NCBI RefSeq assembly: GCF_000812025.2
Contig: NZ_JWJE02000003.1
Coordinates: 80,694-144,693 of the forward strand
DNA length: 64,000 nucleotides
DNA from: Bacillus thermotolerans
GTDB lineage: Bacteria; Bacillota; Bacilli; Bacillales; Domibacillaceae
Reading direction: 5' to 3'
Notes under the pieces: model-generated
What the model was told of the DNA's origin: nothing
The model's input: only the letters and a program-made list of their open reading frames with translations
Databases searched by the model: none
Part shown: positions 1 to 8,286 of the stretch, in pieces
Numbering within the stretch: the first letter of the stretch is position 1
How the letters are laid out: each line of letters opens with the position of its first letter
Position numbers and translations under genes: made by a program

Positions 1-1290
1 CTTTTCAGTTTCTTCGCTAAAGTATCCGTCCGTGCGTCCCGGTGCATAGCCGAGGCCTTCGAGCATCATTTGCGCGCTCTTCACCCGGTCGTCGTTCATC
101 TCTCTTTTAAGCGGCTCATCTACCTGCAGCGGGTGGGCATAGAAGTAATCCGGCTGCTTAACTTCAATGTCCGGCATAATGCCTTTTCCGTGAATCCAAT
201 TGCCTTCTGGTGTTAGCCACTTATGAGTAGTCAGCTTCAGGTTGCTGCCGTCCCCGAGCGGCACTGGCTGCTGGACGGTTCCCTTTCCGAAGCTTCTTTG
301 TCCGATCACCTTGTAGCCTTCTGCTTCCTTCAATGCTCCCGCTAAGATCTCTGAAGCCGAAGCGCTTCCTTCATCGACCAGGACGGAAATCGGATAAGGC
401 TTCACCTTTTCTTTCTCAGAGAAGTACGGCACCTTCCGTCCATCCTTTTCTTCAATTTGCAAATACGGCTTATTTTCTGTGACCAGCTCTTTTAAAATGT
501 TCTCCACACTCGTCAGGAAGCCTCCAGGATTGCCGCGCACATCAATAATTAGTCCGTCTATGTCCTTTTTCTCCAGCTTCTTCAGCTCTTCTTTGAAATC
601 TTTCGCGGTGTCCTCTGAGAAGGAAGTGATTTCAAGCACGCCAATCTGTCGATTCCCCGCTTCCTCGACTTCAGCGAATACTGTTTCAATCGGAATGGTG
701 TCGCGCTTTACTTTAACATCCAGCGGCTTCGTCAGCCCTGAACGCATCACACTGAGCGTGACCGTCGTTCCTTTTTTGCCCCGGATTTTCTGCGTCGCTT
801 CGTAGATCGTCAGCCCATCAACCGATTCACCATCTATGCTGACGATTTGGTCTTTCGGCTTAAGGCCTGCCTTCTCTGCCGGTGAATCCTTAAATGGCGC
901 AACAATCGTCAGCTTGCCATCTGCCACTGTAATCTCTGTTCCAATTCCTTCAAATGAAGAATCAAGTGAGTCATCAAATTGCTTGGCTGTTTCAGCATCC
1001 ATATAAGCGGAATAAGGATCCTCAAGCGAGCCTACCATGCCGTCAATCGCACCTTCCACCAGCTCTGCTTGGTCCACCTTTTCAACATAGCGTTCTGTAA
1101 TCACCTGGTAAGCCGTCTGCACTTTATGAAGCTCATCCGGCAGCACAGCTTGTCCATGCGACTGGCCGCCTCTCTGAAGCTCAGCGGATTCTCCATCGTC
1201 CCCTAATATGGACATTCCTCCGTACATGCCTCCCGCTCCCATAGCGAAGCAAGAAGCTGCCAATACAGCTGCCCATCTTCTCTTCACCAT
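1..1290 (-). CDS. ctpB: Carboxy-terminal processing protease CtpB (C-terminus cut off by window edge)
   Basis: Secreted S41 serine protease; in Bacillus CtpB cleaves SpoIVFA and so triggers sigma-K activation in sporulation. Translation from the ATG at 1290, after an AGGAGGAG ribosome binding site, gives 430 residues up to the window edge. Order: N-terminal signal/membrane segment (about 5-28), helical dimer region, PDZ domain (about 110-185), protease core with the GSASASE motif (309-314; catalytic Ser most likely 311), Lys336 and Gln340 as catalytic partners, and from about 400 the start of a peptidoglycan-binding repeat. The family is normally about 480 aa, so some 50 residues are outside the window. 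Location close to envC/ftsX/ftsE matches B. subtilis. Identification is firm; CtpA-type paralogues are the only alternative. Confidence 0.93.
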   Translation of the reverse strand, partial: MVKRRWAAVLAASCFAMGAGGMYGGMSILGDDGESAELQRGGQSHGQAVLPDELHKVQTAYQVITERYVEKVDQAELVEGAIDGMVGSLEDPYSAYMDAETAKQFDDSLDSSFEGIGTEITVADGKLTIVAPFKDSPAEKAGLKPKDQIVSIDGESVDGLTIYEATQKIRGKKGTTVTLSVMRSGLTKPLDVKVKRDTIPIETVFAEVEEAGNRQIGVLEITSFSEDTAKDFKEELKKLEKKDIDGLIIDVRGNPGGFLTSVENILKELVTENKPYLQIEEKDGRKVPYFSEKEKVKPYPISVLVDEGSASASEILAGALKEAEGYKVIGQRSFGKGTVQQPVPLGDGSNLKLTTHKWLTPEGNWIHGKGIMPDIEVKQPDYFYAHPLQVDEPLKREMNDDRVKSAQMMLEGLGYAPGRTDGYFSEETEK

Positions 1291-1390
1291 TCTCCTCCTC
1301 CTATCTGAAGACCAAAAAAGCTGCCGGCAGGCCTTCACTCCGACAGCCCTCCTCCTCTACCCTATGAGGAAAACGGACAAGTTATGAACA

Positions 1391-1437
1391 AAAAAAGCCA
1401 GCGCCCCGGCGTATTCAAACATCCGGGGGCTGGCTTT
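1391..1437 (-). terminator. Terminator after the Cys/Met PLP enzyme gene
   Basis: The stem AGCCAGCCCCCGG pairs with CCGGGGCGCTGGCT and is followed by a T run when read on the minus strand. It separates the PLP-enzyme gene from ctpB. Confidence 0.8.
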
Positions 1438-1447
1438 GCTGTACTCT

Positions 1448-2602
1448 TCAATTAGCTTCAACGGCAGATTCGGAAAGCGCCGCATGAATCTGCCGGATAA
1501 TATCCGCAGACTCCTCAATTCCTACCGAAATACGAACGAGCCGCTCATTAATATTCAGTTTCGCTTTCTCTTCATCCGTTAGGGAGCGATGAGAAGTGCC
1601 CAGCGGATAAGATACCGTTGTTTCGACACCGGCCAAAGACGGAACAATTTTAATCCAGCCGAGAGAGGAGAAGAAACGGCTCATGTTTGTCCCTTCCTCC
1701 AGTTCAACGGTAACCATGGCGCCGCGTCCTTGCTCAGAGACATACTCAGGGTAGTAGACACGTTTCACCTGACTGTGCTCTTCTAGAAAGCCGGCCAGCT
1801 CCTCTGCATTGTCTATTTGTCTTTCCATGCGAACAGCTAATGTTTTCAACCCCCGGCAGGCCAGCCATGATTCAAACGGACTTAAGTTCAGCCCCAGGTT
1901 GCTCACCTTGCTGCGCGCTTTTTGAATCAGCTCCGTACGACCTGTGACGACACCGGCAGAAACATCGCTGTGGCCGCCAATATATTTTGTCGCGCTATGA
2001 ACGACTAAATCTACCCCCTGCGTGTAAGGCTTCAGCAAATAAGGCGTCGCAAACGTATTATCCACCATTGTAGACAGCCCATGCTTCTTCGCTATTTCAG
2101 TCACAGTGTCGATATCTTCTACACGAAGAAAAGGGTTCGTAACTGATTCCGTGTAAATCAATTTCGTGTTTGGCTGAATCGCTTTCTCAACAGCTGTGTG
2201 ATTGCGGAAATTTACAAAGGTCGTTTCAATGCCAAACGTCTTTAGCTCTTCCTTGATAAGGTGATAGGTGCCGCCATACAAGTCGCTCGCAGCCACTAAG
2301 TGATCGCCGCTCTCTGCTACCGATAAAATGCCGGCTAAAATCGCACCAAGTCCTGAGGAAGCAGCTACGCCATCTGGTGCTTCTTCTAAAGTAGCCACGC
2401 TCTGCGCCAGCTCATCTGAATTAGGATGGCCGTTTCTTGTATACAAATAAGGGGTCTTTCCTTCAAAGTATCCTTCCATTTCTTCCAAGCTATCAAATGA
2501 AAAGACAGATGTTTGATAGATGGGTGTCGATTTGCTCTTAAACGGACGGGATTCCTGTAAATGATTATGTACAGCTTTCGTTCTAAATGATGGTCCTCTC
2601 AT
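1448..2602 (-). CDS. Cys/Met metabolism PLP-dependent enzyme (cystathionine gamma-synthase/lyase or methionine gamma-lyase type)
   Basis: A 384-aa fold-type I PLP enzyme of the trans-sulfuration family, cytosolic. Seen: substrate/cofactor motif YTRNGHPN near residue 55, the aspartate that contacts the pyridine nitrogen in VDNTFATP (about 181), and the Schiff-base lysine in SATKYIGGHSD (about Lys206). Length matches the family (370-400). I chose the ATG at 2602 because AAGGAG lies 8 nt upstream; a GTG at 2611 would leave almost no spacing. The family members (MetB, MetC, MccB, Mgl) cannot be told apart by eye, so substrate is open. Monocistronic: followed by a terminator, preceded by one. Confidence 0.85.
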   Translation of the reverse strand: MRGPSFRTKAVHNHLQESRPFKSKSTPIYQTSVFSFDSLEEMEGYFEGKTPYLYTRNGHPNSDELAQSVATLEEAPDGVAASSGLGAILAGILSVAESGDHLVAASDLYGGTYHLIKEELKTFGIETTFVNFRNHTAVEKAIQPNTKLIYTESVTNPFLRVEDIDTVTEIAKKHGLSTMVDNTFATPYLLKPYTQGVDLVVHSATKYIGGHSDVSAGVVTGRTELIQKARSKVSNLGLNLSPFESWLACRGLKTLAVRMERQIDNAEELAGFLEEHSQVKRVYYPEYVSEQGRGAMVTVELEEGTNMSRFFSSLGWIKIVPSLAGVETTVSYPLGTSHRSLTDEEKAKLNINERLVRISVGIEESADIIRQIHAALSESAVEAN

Positions 2603-2647
2603 GTTCTCCACTCCTTCTTTCCTTTCATCTTACCATACACGAACGCC

Positions 2648-2682
2648 AAAAGGCCGAGCTCCTTTTAAAGAGATCGGCCTTC
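2648..2682 (-). terminator. Terminator after the ResA-like gene
   Basis: AAGGCCGA pairs with TCGGCCTT, followed on the minus strand by a short T run. It lies directly after the stop codon at 2686. Confidence 0.6.
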
Positions 2683-2685
2683 GCT

Positions 2686-3267
2686 TCATTTCATCTCGTT
2701 CACAAGATCCTTCATCATCTGCTCGTCCATTGGGCCGATAATCTTTTGATGGATCGTTCCATCTGTATTCACAATATAAGAGGTAGGGATCGTTACAATG
2801 TCATACCGTTCTCCAGCTGTTCCGCTCTCATCCAGAGGGATGGGGAACGTGAGCCCGTACTGCTTCACAAAATCAGCAACGGCTTTCTTTCCATTGTCCT
2901 GGCTCATTAAATTCACGGCTAAAATTTCTACATTGCTTTCTTCTGCCTGTTCTTCATAGAAGGACTGCATATGCGGCATTTCCGCCTTGCACGGGGGGCA
3001 CCATGTCGCCCAGAAATTCAAAATCACTTTCTTTCCCCTGTAATCAGAGAGCAAGACCTCTTTTCCATCCAACGTCTGAAGCTTAAAATCTGGTGCCTTC
3101 TCACCTACCCCAAGCCCGACAGCCGCTCCTGAAGCAATCTGCTCGTCCGTTACCTTTAGGCCTGGATTCTCAATCTCCGTAATTTCCTGTCTATCCTTCA
3201 TGATATTAATAATGGCAATGCCGGCAAGCAAAACAAGGACCAGCACGCCGAACCATTTCTTAGCCAA
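2686..3267 (-). CDS. ResA/TlpA-like membrane-anchored thiol-disulfide oxidoreductase
   Basis: A 193-aa extracytoplasmic thioredoxin-fold protein. An N-terminal membrane anchor (about 3-23) precedes an AhpC/TSA-like thioredoxin domain with the active site WCPPC (Cys90 and Cys93) and the cis-proline region TIPTSYIV. Such proteins reduce or oxidise cysteines outside the membrane; ResA itself prepares apocytochrome c for heme attachment, and cccB lies nearby, but the substrate here is inferred. Start is the TTG at 3267, with GGAGG 7 nt upstream; the longer reading from 3309 would place 14 non-family residues ahead of the anchor. The start overlaps the stop of the upstream membrane-protein gene by 8 nt, so the two are probably translationally coupled. 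Confidence 0.82.
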   Translation of the reverse strand: MAKKWFGVLVLVLLAGIAIINIMKDRQEITEIENPGLKVTDEQIASGAAVGLGVGEKAPDFKLQTLDGKEVLLSDYRGKKVILNFWATWCPPCKAEMPHMQSFYEEQAEESNVEILAVNLMSQDNGKKAVADFVKQYGLTFPIPLDESGTAGERYDIVTIPTSYIVNTDGTIHQKIIGPMDEQMMKDLVNEMK

Positions 3268-3844
3268 CGTGTTTCCTCCTTCCGATGAAAGTAAAAAAGC
3301 AAGCCACACTCACATATAGCAGGCTGCTAGGCGAGAACAGCTCATCCGCTAATGACATAAATAAAAGCTGCCAGAGTGTCAGCAGCCAAACCGTCCGGCC
3401 GGCTTCCCTTCTCGGAATAGCCAGCAGTGCCACTCCTCCCGCAAACTGAAGAAATGCCAGAACACCGGCTTGTCCGGTTAGCAAAGAATCAGCCATACCG
3501 AACACGATCAGGACGAGCATCCACACCCAAGCTGCCAGCATATACTTTTCGCGGGGACAGCGCCAGGCAAGATACATAAGCGCCAGTGCCGCACCCAGCC
3601 AAACGCCTTTCCAGCCGCCATTGAAGTACAGCAGAGAGAGCGGCGTCTGTTTGACAATGGAAAAATTAAATAGAAGAATGCTCAGCTTCCATGTAAAAAT
3701 AAACACAAACACAGCATTCCCATACACATCCAGCATCAGCCTCTCCTTTTTCAGCCAAAGGATGAGGGCCGCTAACAAAAACGCAATCACCATGGCAATT
3801 TGGGAGGCTGGCACCGTTAAGGAACCAATTGTCCACCAATTCAT
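3260..3844 (-). CDS. Multi-pass membrane protein of unknown function, coupled to a ResA-like thioredoxin
   Basis: I do not recognise this 194-aa protein. It is strongly hydrophobic, with five or six membrane segments (about 10-30, 40-60, 75-92, 100-120, 125-142, 150-180) and short basic loops. There is no CcdA-type conserved Cys pair and no family signature that I know. Its stop codon overlaps the TTG start of the ResA-like gene, so it is the first gene of a two-gene operon. The tight coupling suggests that it works with the thioredoxin, for example as a membrane partner, but this is only inference from context. Confidence 0.7.
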   Translation of the reverse strand: MNWWTIGSLTVPASQIAMVIAFLLAALILWLKKERLMLDVYGNAVFVFIFTWKLSILLFNFSIVKQTPLSLLYFNGGWKGVWLGAALALMYLAWRCPREKYMLAAWVWMLVLIVFGMADSLLTGQAGVLAFLQFAGGVALLAIPRREAGRTVWLLTLWQLLFMSLADELFSPSSLLYVSVACFFTFIGRRKHVG

Positions 3845-3970
3845 ATCATCAATATTCCTTCTTTAGCAAAAATAGTCGTAAAAACAGCAAGTTTTGCGTA
3901 TACCCATTGCTCCCTCCATTATAACAAGTCTTCTTCCGTCATGGGAGAAGAAGCGCAGCGCTGCACAAAC

Positions 3971-3999
3971 AAAACAGGCTGCCCATACAGGCAGCCTGC
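3971..3999 (-). terminator. Terminator after the YjcZ-type gene
   Basis: AGGCTGCC and GGCAGCCT form a compact stem with a 6-7-nt loop, followed by TGTTTTG on the minus strand, shortly after the small gene at 4021. Confidence 0.65.
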
Positions 4000-4020
4000 C
4001 GTTCCTCTCCCATCATCTAA

Positions 4021-4119
4021 TTAGTAGCCCCCGCCAATATAGGCACAGCCTACGATGATTAAGAGGATGAACAAGACTACAATTAGCGCAAAGCCGCTTC
4101 CGTATCCGCCACCGCTCAT
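4021..4119 (-). CDS. YjcZ-family small sporulation-associated membrane protein (32 aa)
   Basis: A very short gene encoding 32 residues: a Gly/Tyr-rich head (MSGGGYGSG), one hydrophobic segment of about 17 residues and a tail ending YIGGGY. This Gly-Tyr-TM-Gly layout is the signature of the YjcZ family, which is common in Bacillaceae and found in spores; the exact role is not known. A strong purine-rich ribosome binding site (GAGGGGGTG) lies just upstream of the ATG and a terminator follows, so it is a complete single-gene unit. Confidence 0.8.
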   Translation of the reverse strand: MSGGGYGSGFALIVVLFILLIIVGCAYIGGGY

Positions 4120-4230
4120 ACTTTGCACCCCCTCTTAGTACCGCTTACAATTACAGGTTATTCGAAAAGAGAGATATTGCGTGGGCCATCGCCCAAGTGC
4201 CAATCTTTAACCTGCGGCTGGCATGAAACA

Positions 4231-4277
4231 GAAAAGCTGCTTTCAGAAGCCAAACAGCCTTCCGAAAACAGCTTTCG
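4231..4277 (-). terminator. Terminator after the envC-like gene
   Basis: On the minus strand AAAGCTGTTTTCGGAAG pairs imperfectly with CTTCTGAAAGCAGCTTTT. It begins 6 nt after the stop codon at 4283. Confidence 0.7.
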
Positions 4278-4282
4278 TTTCA

Positions 4283-5650
4283 TTAAAAGTTAATATATTT
4301 AGCTGGATCTACTGCATTCTCTTTCGATTGCGTCCATGGCCCTTCATGAATTTCAAAGTGCAAATGCTGGCCATACGAACGGCCGGTGTTGCCCATGTAA
4401 CCAATGACTTGGCCTTTTGATACCTCGCCGCTCTGTACGACGCGTTCAGACATATGAGCGTAAACGGTCGTGTATACTTTTCCATTAATAGAATGCGAGA
4501 TGAAAATGGCATTTCCATAGCTGGAAGAATAATAGGAACGGCTGACAACCCCGTCAGCTGCAGCTACAATCGGCACGCTGACGCTGTTCGCGATATCGAT
4601 TCCCTTATGGTTGCCTAGGCTTCTATGACCGAAGCCTGAAGATAAATGCCCTTCCGCAGGGCGCATGAACATCCCTGATGAAACAGCTGGAGTGTCTGAC
4701 GAGCGGCTCGCTGAAGCCACCTTTGTTTCCTCCTTAGCTGGAGCTTCAGCAGCGGCTGAAGCTTGAGCTTGGCTTTCCTTTTCACGTGCCGCTGCCTGCT
4801 CGCGCTCTTTCTGCGCTTGTTCACGAGCAAGTCGTTCACGCTCTTTTCTCGCTTCTTCTTCCTTTTTAATGCGTTCTTTCTCTGAAGCAATCGCCTGCTG
4901 AATAGATGATTTTTGTGAAGCGAGCAGCTGCTGCTCTTCCTCTAGACCTAGCTTCTGATTATGCGCCTTATCTTCCTCTGTAGCAAGCTGCTGCATAACC
5001 TCGTTTTTCTCTGCTTTTTTCTTATTCAGGCCTTCCTTCATCTTCTCCAGGTCTGCCAGCATGCTTTCAAGACTGGATAGTTTCTCTTTTAATTTCTTTT
5101 CCGAGGCTTCTAGCTCTGCTTTATCTTTCTCCTGCTGCTCTAAGATCTCTTTGTCTGCATTGACAAGTGTTGTGACGGCATTAGCCCGGCTGATGAAGTC
5201 ACTGAAGCTCTTAGCGCCAAGCAATACATCAATATAGCTGGCGGAGCCACCGTTCTCTTGAATGGTGCGGGCCCGTTCTGCTAATACTACATTCCGCTCT
5301 TCGATCCGCTTTTCCAGCTCTGCAATTTTCTTCTTAAGCTCTTCGATTTCCGCTTTTGTATCAGCAATTTCCTTCTGCTTCTCACGGATTTGCTTTTCTG
5401 TCTTTGTAATAGACTGATCAAGCTTTTTAATCTCAGCTGATATCCTTTCCTGCTGGTTTCTCAGCTCAGTAATGGTCTGTTTCTTTTCTTCAATCTTGTC
5501 TTTGATCGTCGAGTGTTCACTTTCAATCTTATATTGACGGTTTTCAAGATCGGATAACTTCGAGGCAGAAGCTCCGTCTGCCCCTCCGAAGACACTGCCG
5601 AACCCTAGTGACATAGCTAAAGCGGTTGTCACACCTATACGTTTCTTCAA
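4283..5650 (-). CDS. EnvC/PcsB-like coiled-coil protein with M23 (LytM) peptidase domain
   Basis: A 455-aa secreted cell-wall protein. An N-terminal signal peptide is followed by long coiled coils (about 30-260, very rich in Glu/Lys/Gln), an Ala/Glu/Lys linker and a C-terminal M23 domain. This domain keeps the zinc ligands in NHKGIDIA and the HLHFEI motif, so it could be an active endopeptidase rather than a degenerate activator. Start: the TTG at 5650 with GAGGAG about 9 nt upstream; the longer reading adds a charged stretch ahead of the signal peptide. It follows ftsE and ftsX. In other bacteria FtsEX controls PcsB/EnvC partners through their coiled coils, so this is the likely FtsEX-driven hydrolase or activator here. 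Confidence 0.88.
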   Translation of the reverse strand: MKKRIGVTTALAMSLGFGSVFGGADGASASKLSDLENRQYKIESEHSTIKDKIEEKKQTITELRNQQERISAEIKKLDQSITKTEKQIREKQKEIADTKAEIEELKKKIAELEKRIEERNVVLAERARTIQENGGSASYIDVLLGAKSFSDFISRANAVTTLVNADKEILEQQEKDKAELEASEKKLKEKLSSLESMLADLEKMKEGLNKKKAEKNEVMQQLATEEDKAHNQKLGLEEEQQLLASQKSSIQQAIASEKERIKKEEEARKERERLAREQAQKEREQAAAREKESQAQASAAAEAPAKEETKVASASRSSDTPAVSSGMFMRPAEGHLSSGFGHRSLGNHKGIDIANSVSVPIVAAADGVVSRSYYSSSYGNAIFISHSINGKVYTTVYAHMSERVVQSGEVSKGQVIGYMGNTGRSYGQHLHFEIHEGPWTQSKENAVDPAKYINF

Positions 5651-5699
5651 AATCCAGTACTCCTCTCTTCTCCCCAAAAATTCTTTTGATCTATTAAAA

Positions 5700-6584
5700 T
5701 TACACTTTCAAAAATCTGCGAACAGCCATAAAGCTTCCCCAAATGCCGATGAAGGCCCCAATCAGCAGCATAATACCGCTCACTTGCCAGATGAATGGGA
5801 AATAAGAAAGCGGCTGGATAAAGTGGCCTTGTGTATGCCCTTTAATGAAGTCCTCTACGTAGGAATAGCCAACCGCTACAGCGGCAATCGGCAGGATGGA
5901 ACCGATTAAGCCCAGCCACATCCCTTCCAGTAAAAACGGCCAGCGGATAAACCAGTTGGTCGCCCCTACCAATCTCATAATCTCGATTTCTTTGCGGCGT
6001 GCAAAGATAGTCATTCGAATCGTGTTAGAGATCAGAAACATCGCGGCAAATAGAAGAAGAAGGCTAAGAACAAACCCGATGTTCCGGCTCATTTCCAGAA
6101 GATTAAATAGCCGGTCCACTTTCTGTTCACCGTACACAGCCTGTTCTACATGGTCTAACTGCTGGATCTTCTTCGCTGCTTTTGCCGTATCTTCCGGCTG
6201 CTTCGTTTTCACTACATACACGTCATAGAGCGGGTTGTTCTGCTTAAATAACCCGAAATCTTCCCCAAGATCTTTAATTAAGTTCTGAAGCTCCTGCTCT
6301 TTCGATGAATATGTAACACTATCTACCTCAGGAAGACCCTTCAGCTGTTCCTCCAGCGCCTGCTGCTCGGCATCCGTCGTTTCCAGTGCAATTAACACCC
6401 GTACTTCTACATCGTTTTCAATGTCCGTTGCCACTTTATTCAAGTTAAGCAATACCGTCAGGAAGACTCCGACAAGCAAAAGAGTCACTGTGACGGCTGA
6501 TACAGCGGCGAATGACATCCACGCATTACGGCCAAGGTTCTTGAAGCTCTCTCGAAAATGGCGGCGAAATGTACTAGGCTTCAT
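5700..6584 (-). CDS. ftsX: Cell division ABC transporter permease FtsX
   Basis: A 294-aa membrane subunit of the FtsEX complex. N-terminal cytoplasmic stretch, TM1 (about 22-45), a large extracellular domain (about 50-170) that in other species contacts the wall hydrolase, then three TM segments (about 175-290) with the FtsX/MacB fold. The reading frame extends further upstream, but the ATG at 6584 has a GGGGGG ribosome binding site and overlaps the end of ftsE by 11 nt, as is usual for this pair. In B. subtilis FtsEX activates CwlO; in this window the adjacent EnvC-like protein is the obvious partner. Confidence 0.95.
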   Translation of the reverse strand: MKPSTFRRHFRESFKNLGRNAWMSFAAVSAVTVTLLLVGVFLTVLLNLNKVATDIENDVEVRVLIALETTDAEQQALEEQLKGLPEVDSVTYSSKEQELQNLIKDLGEDFGLFKQNNPLYDVYVVKTKQPEDTAKAAKKIQQLDHVEQAVYGEQKVDRLFNLLEMSRNIGFVLSLLLLFAAMFLISNTIRMTIFARRKEIEIMRLVGATNWFIRWPFLLEGMWLGLIGSILPIAAVAVGYSYVEDFIKGHTQGHFIQPLSYFPFIWQVSGIMLLIGAFIGIWGSFMAVRRFLKV

Positions 6585-7260
6585 ATCCGTAATCCCCCCG
6601 CTGCTCATCCCGGACAATTCTTCCATCCTCGATCGCAATCACCCGGCGGCGGATCGTATTGACGATGTCCCTGTTATGCGTAGCCATAACGATGGTTGTG
6701 CCTTGTACGTTAATCTTCTCAAATATATTAACGATGTCCCATGCTGTGTCCGGGTCAAGGTTGCCTGTCGGTTCATCTGCAATGACAACCTTTGGCTTAT
6801 TTACGATGGAACGAGCAATTGAGACGCGCTGCTGTTCACCGCCTGATAACTCAGAAGGCAGCATCTTAGCCTTGTCTTTTAACCCGACAAGCTGCAGCAC
6901 TTCCGTTACACGCTTTTTGATAATAGCTGGTTTTTCTTCAATGGCCTCCAGCGCAAAAGCAACATTCTCATAAGCCGTCAAGGACGGCAGAAGCTTGAAA
7001 TCCTGAAAGACAACGCCTACCTGCCGGCGAAGCTTCGGAACCTGGCTATCCTTCAGCTTTGATAAGTCTGTTCCGTTAACGATGACCCGTCCGCTTGTCG
7101 GCTTCTCTTCTCTATACATCATCTTTATGAAAGTCGACTTACCGGCACCGCTCGGACCGACGACATAAACGAATTCACCTTGCTGAATAGAAACGTCAAT
7201 GCCTTGCAAAGCCGTTACCCCATTCGGGTATTTCTTCGTCACGCCTTTCATATTTATCAT
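6574..7260 (-). CDS. ftsE: Cell division ABC transporter ATPase FtsE
   Basis: A 228-aa ABC ATPase. Walker A GPSGAGKS (35-42), Q-loop QDFK (86-89), signature LSGGEQQR (138-145), Walker B ending in ADEPTG with catalytic Glu163, and the H-loop histidine in ATHN. Length and motifs are typical of FtsE. With FtsX it turns ATP hydrolysis into activation of cell-wall cleavage. It is the first gene of the ftsE-ftsX-envC operon, with an AGGTGATT ribosome binding site and a hairpin in the leader. Confidence 0.96.
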   Translation of the reverse strand: MINMKGVTKKYPNGVTALQGIDVSIQQGEFVYVVGPSGAGKSTFIKMMYREEKPTSGRVIVNGTDLSKLKDSQVPKLRRQVGVVFQDFKLLPSLTAYENVAFALEAIEEKPAIIKKRVTEVLQLVGLKDKAKMLPSELSGGEQQRVSIARSIVNKPKVVIADEPTGNLDPDTAWDIVNIFEKINVQGTTIVMATHNRDIVNTIRRRVIAIEDGRIVRDEQRGDYGYEA

Positions 7261-7296
7261 GTAATCACCTATCGTTTTTTGTCATTTATGCAAGAA

Positions 7297-7321
7297 AGAG
7301 AGGTTTTTACGACACCTCTCT
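7297..7321 (-). other. Hairpin in the ftsE leader
   Basis: AGAGAGGT and ACCTCTCT form a perfect 8-bp stem about 40 nt upstream of the ftsE start. On the minus strand it is followed by TTTC, too weak for a clear terminator. It could stabilise or attenuate the ftsE transcript. The remaining bases of the 7261-7527 gap show no gene I can support. Confidence 0.4.
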
Positions 7322-7527
7322 CAAATCCAGATTTATTATATCATCGAATAAATCTTTGTTAAGGCATATTTATATTACAGTTTCTTTTCCTTTTGTAACA
7401 TATATCGACTAATTTCAACATTCCTTGAGGAAAGGAGGTGAAAGAGAGGAAGAAACCGGTGTTTTAACCATTGAAAAGAATGAAATATTTTGTAATAGGA
7501 AGCAAGCGAAAAATCGCCACAATTTAT

Positions 7528-7563
7528 CCAAAAAAAGAATGCAGCCCTATGACTGCATTCTTT
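7528..7563 (-). terminator. Terminator after cccB
   Basis: AAAGAATGCAG and CTGCATTCTTT form a perfect stem with an 8-nt loop, followed by a T run on the minus strand. Confidence 0.85.
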
Positions 7564-7577
7564 GCTGTTGCATTTGC

Positions 7578-7937
7578 TTATTTTTTAGCAGCAAGCCACT
7601 CTGCTACTGCATCGGCTTCTTCACCTTGAACGATGTTCGGAGGCATGTTGCCTTTACCGTTCTCAATGATGTTCAGGATTTCATCTTTGCTGTACTTGCT
7701 TCCTACTGTTTCAAGTGCAGGACCAGCACCGCCTTCAAGATTTCCTCCGTGGCAGCTCACACAGCTTTGCTGATATACTTCTTCACCTTGAGCAGCATTG
7801 GCTGTTTCTTCTGTTCCTTCGCCACCGCCGCCATTGTTGCCGCCTTCTTCTCCAGCGTCTTCACCACCGCCGCCGCATGCAGCAAGGGCCATAGACGAGC
7901 CAAGCAGAAGGGCCATTAACGATTTCTTGAATTCCAT
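7578..7937 (-). CDS. cccB: Cytochrome c551, membrane lipoprotein
   Basis: A 119-aa small c-type cytochrome, attached to the outer face of the membrane, that carries electrons in the respiratory chain. Lipoprotein signal with lipobox LAAC (Cys21), a flexible Gly/Glu-rich linker (22-50), then a heme domain with CVSCH (59-63) and the axial Met98 in NMPPN. Start at the ATG 7937: an AGGAGGAG site lies upstream and a -10 box at 7975-7980 places transcription just before it, which rules out the longer in-frame reading. In B. subtilis cccB also lies next to ftsE. Confidence 0.93.
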   Translation of the reverse strand: MEFKKSLMALLLGSSMALAACGGGGEDAGEEGGNNGGGGEGTEETANAAQGEEVYQQSCVSCHGGNLEGGAGPALETVGSKYSKDEILNIIENGKGNMPPNIVQGEEADAVAEWLAAKK

Positions 7938-7974
7938 AATCTCTCCTCCTAGAAAAAAATGTGCACACAGGTTG

Positions 7975-7980
7975 ATTATA
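7975..7980 (-). promoter_or_regulatory. Extended -10 promoter of cccB
   Basis: On the minus strand TGTTATAAT fits an extended -10 box, about 38 nt upstream of the cccB start. No good -35 is visible, which is common for extended -10 promoters. Further upstream, a perfect 13-bp palindrome TTGGTGACACCAA lies at 8033-8045 and a CCCGCC/GGCGGG hairpin at 8072-8091. I see no other gene in 7938-8244. Confidence 0.5.
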
Positions 7981-8244
7981 ACAAATTCTTGTTGCCGTTC
8001 ATCCATTCTTCCGTGAAGAATCTTCTGACAAATTGGTGACACCAAGAAAAGTCCATCAGGCATTCACCTCTCCCGCCGCACGGCTGGCGGGATTGTGTAT
8101 GTAATGCTCTGGTACGCACTTTTTATTGTTATAATAACCAGTTCCTTTTCATTTAAACGCAAATCCAGCAATTATTTTAGCTAGCTTCTAAACGGCAGAT
8201 GAATGCAGGCTAGGAAAAGAGAGAAAATAAAGAGGAGTGACAGG

Positions 8245-8284
8245 CAAAAAAACAGCCGCTGCCTGAATCATGAAAGCAGCGGGC
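8245..8284 (-). terminator. Terminator after nirC
   Basis: On the minus strand GCCCGCTGC pairs with GCAGCGGC, followed by a run of seven T. It lies just past the nirC stop at 8287. Confidence 0.8.
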
Positions 8285-8286
8285 AA

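Noticed and set aside
7425..7919. Plus-strand frame beginning near a strong AAGGAGGTG-like sequence at 7433
   Set aside because: Most of it is antisense to cccB and its peptide has low-complexity Cys/Phe runs. The correct spacing leads only to a 7-8-codon frame that stops. The SD-like sequence seems accidental.
7938..8063. Longer N-terminus for cytochrome c551
   Set aside because: A lipoprotein signal starts at the ATG 7937 and an extended -10 box lies within the extension.
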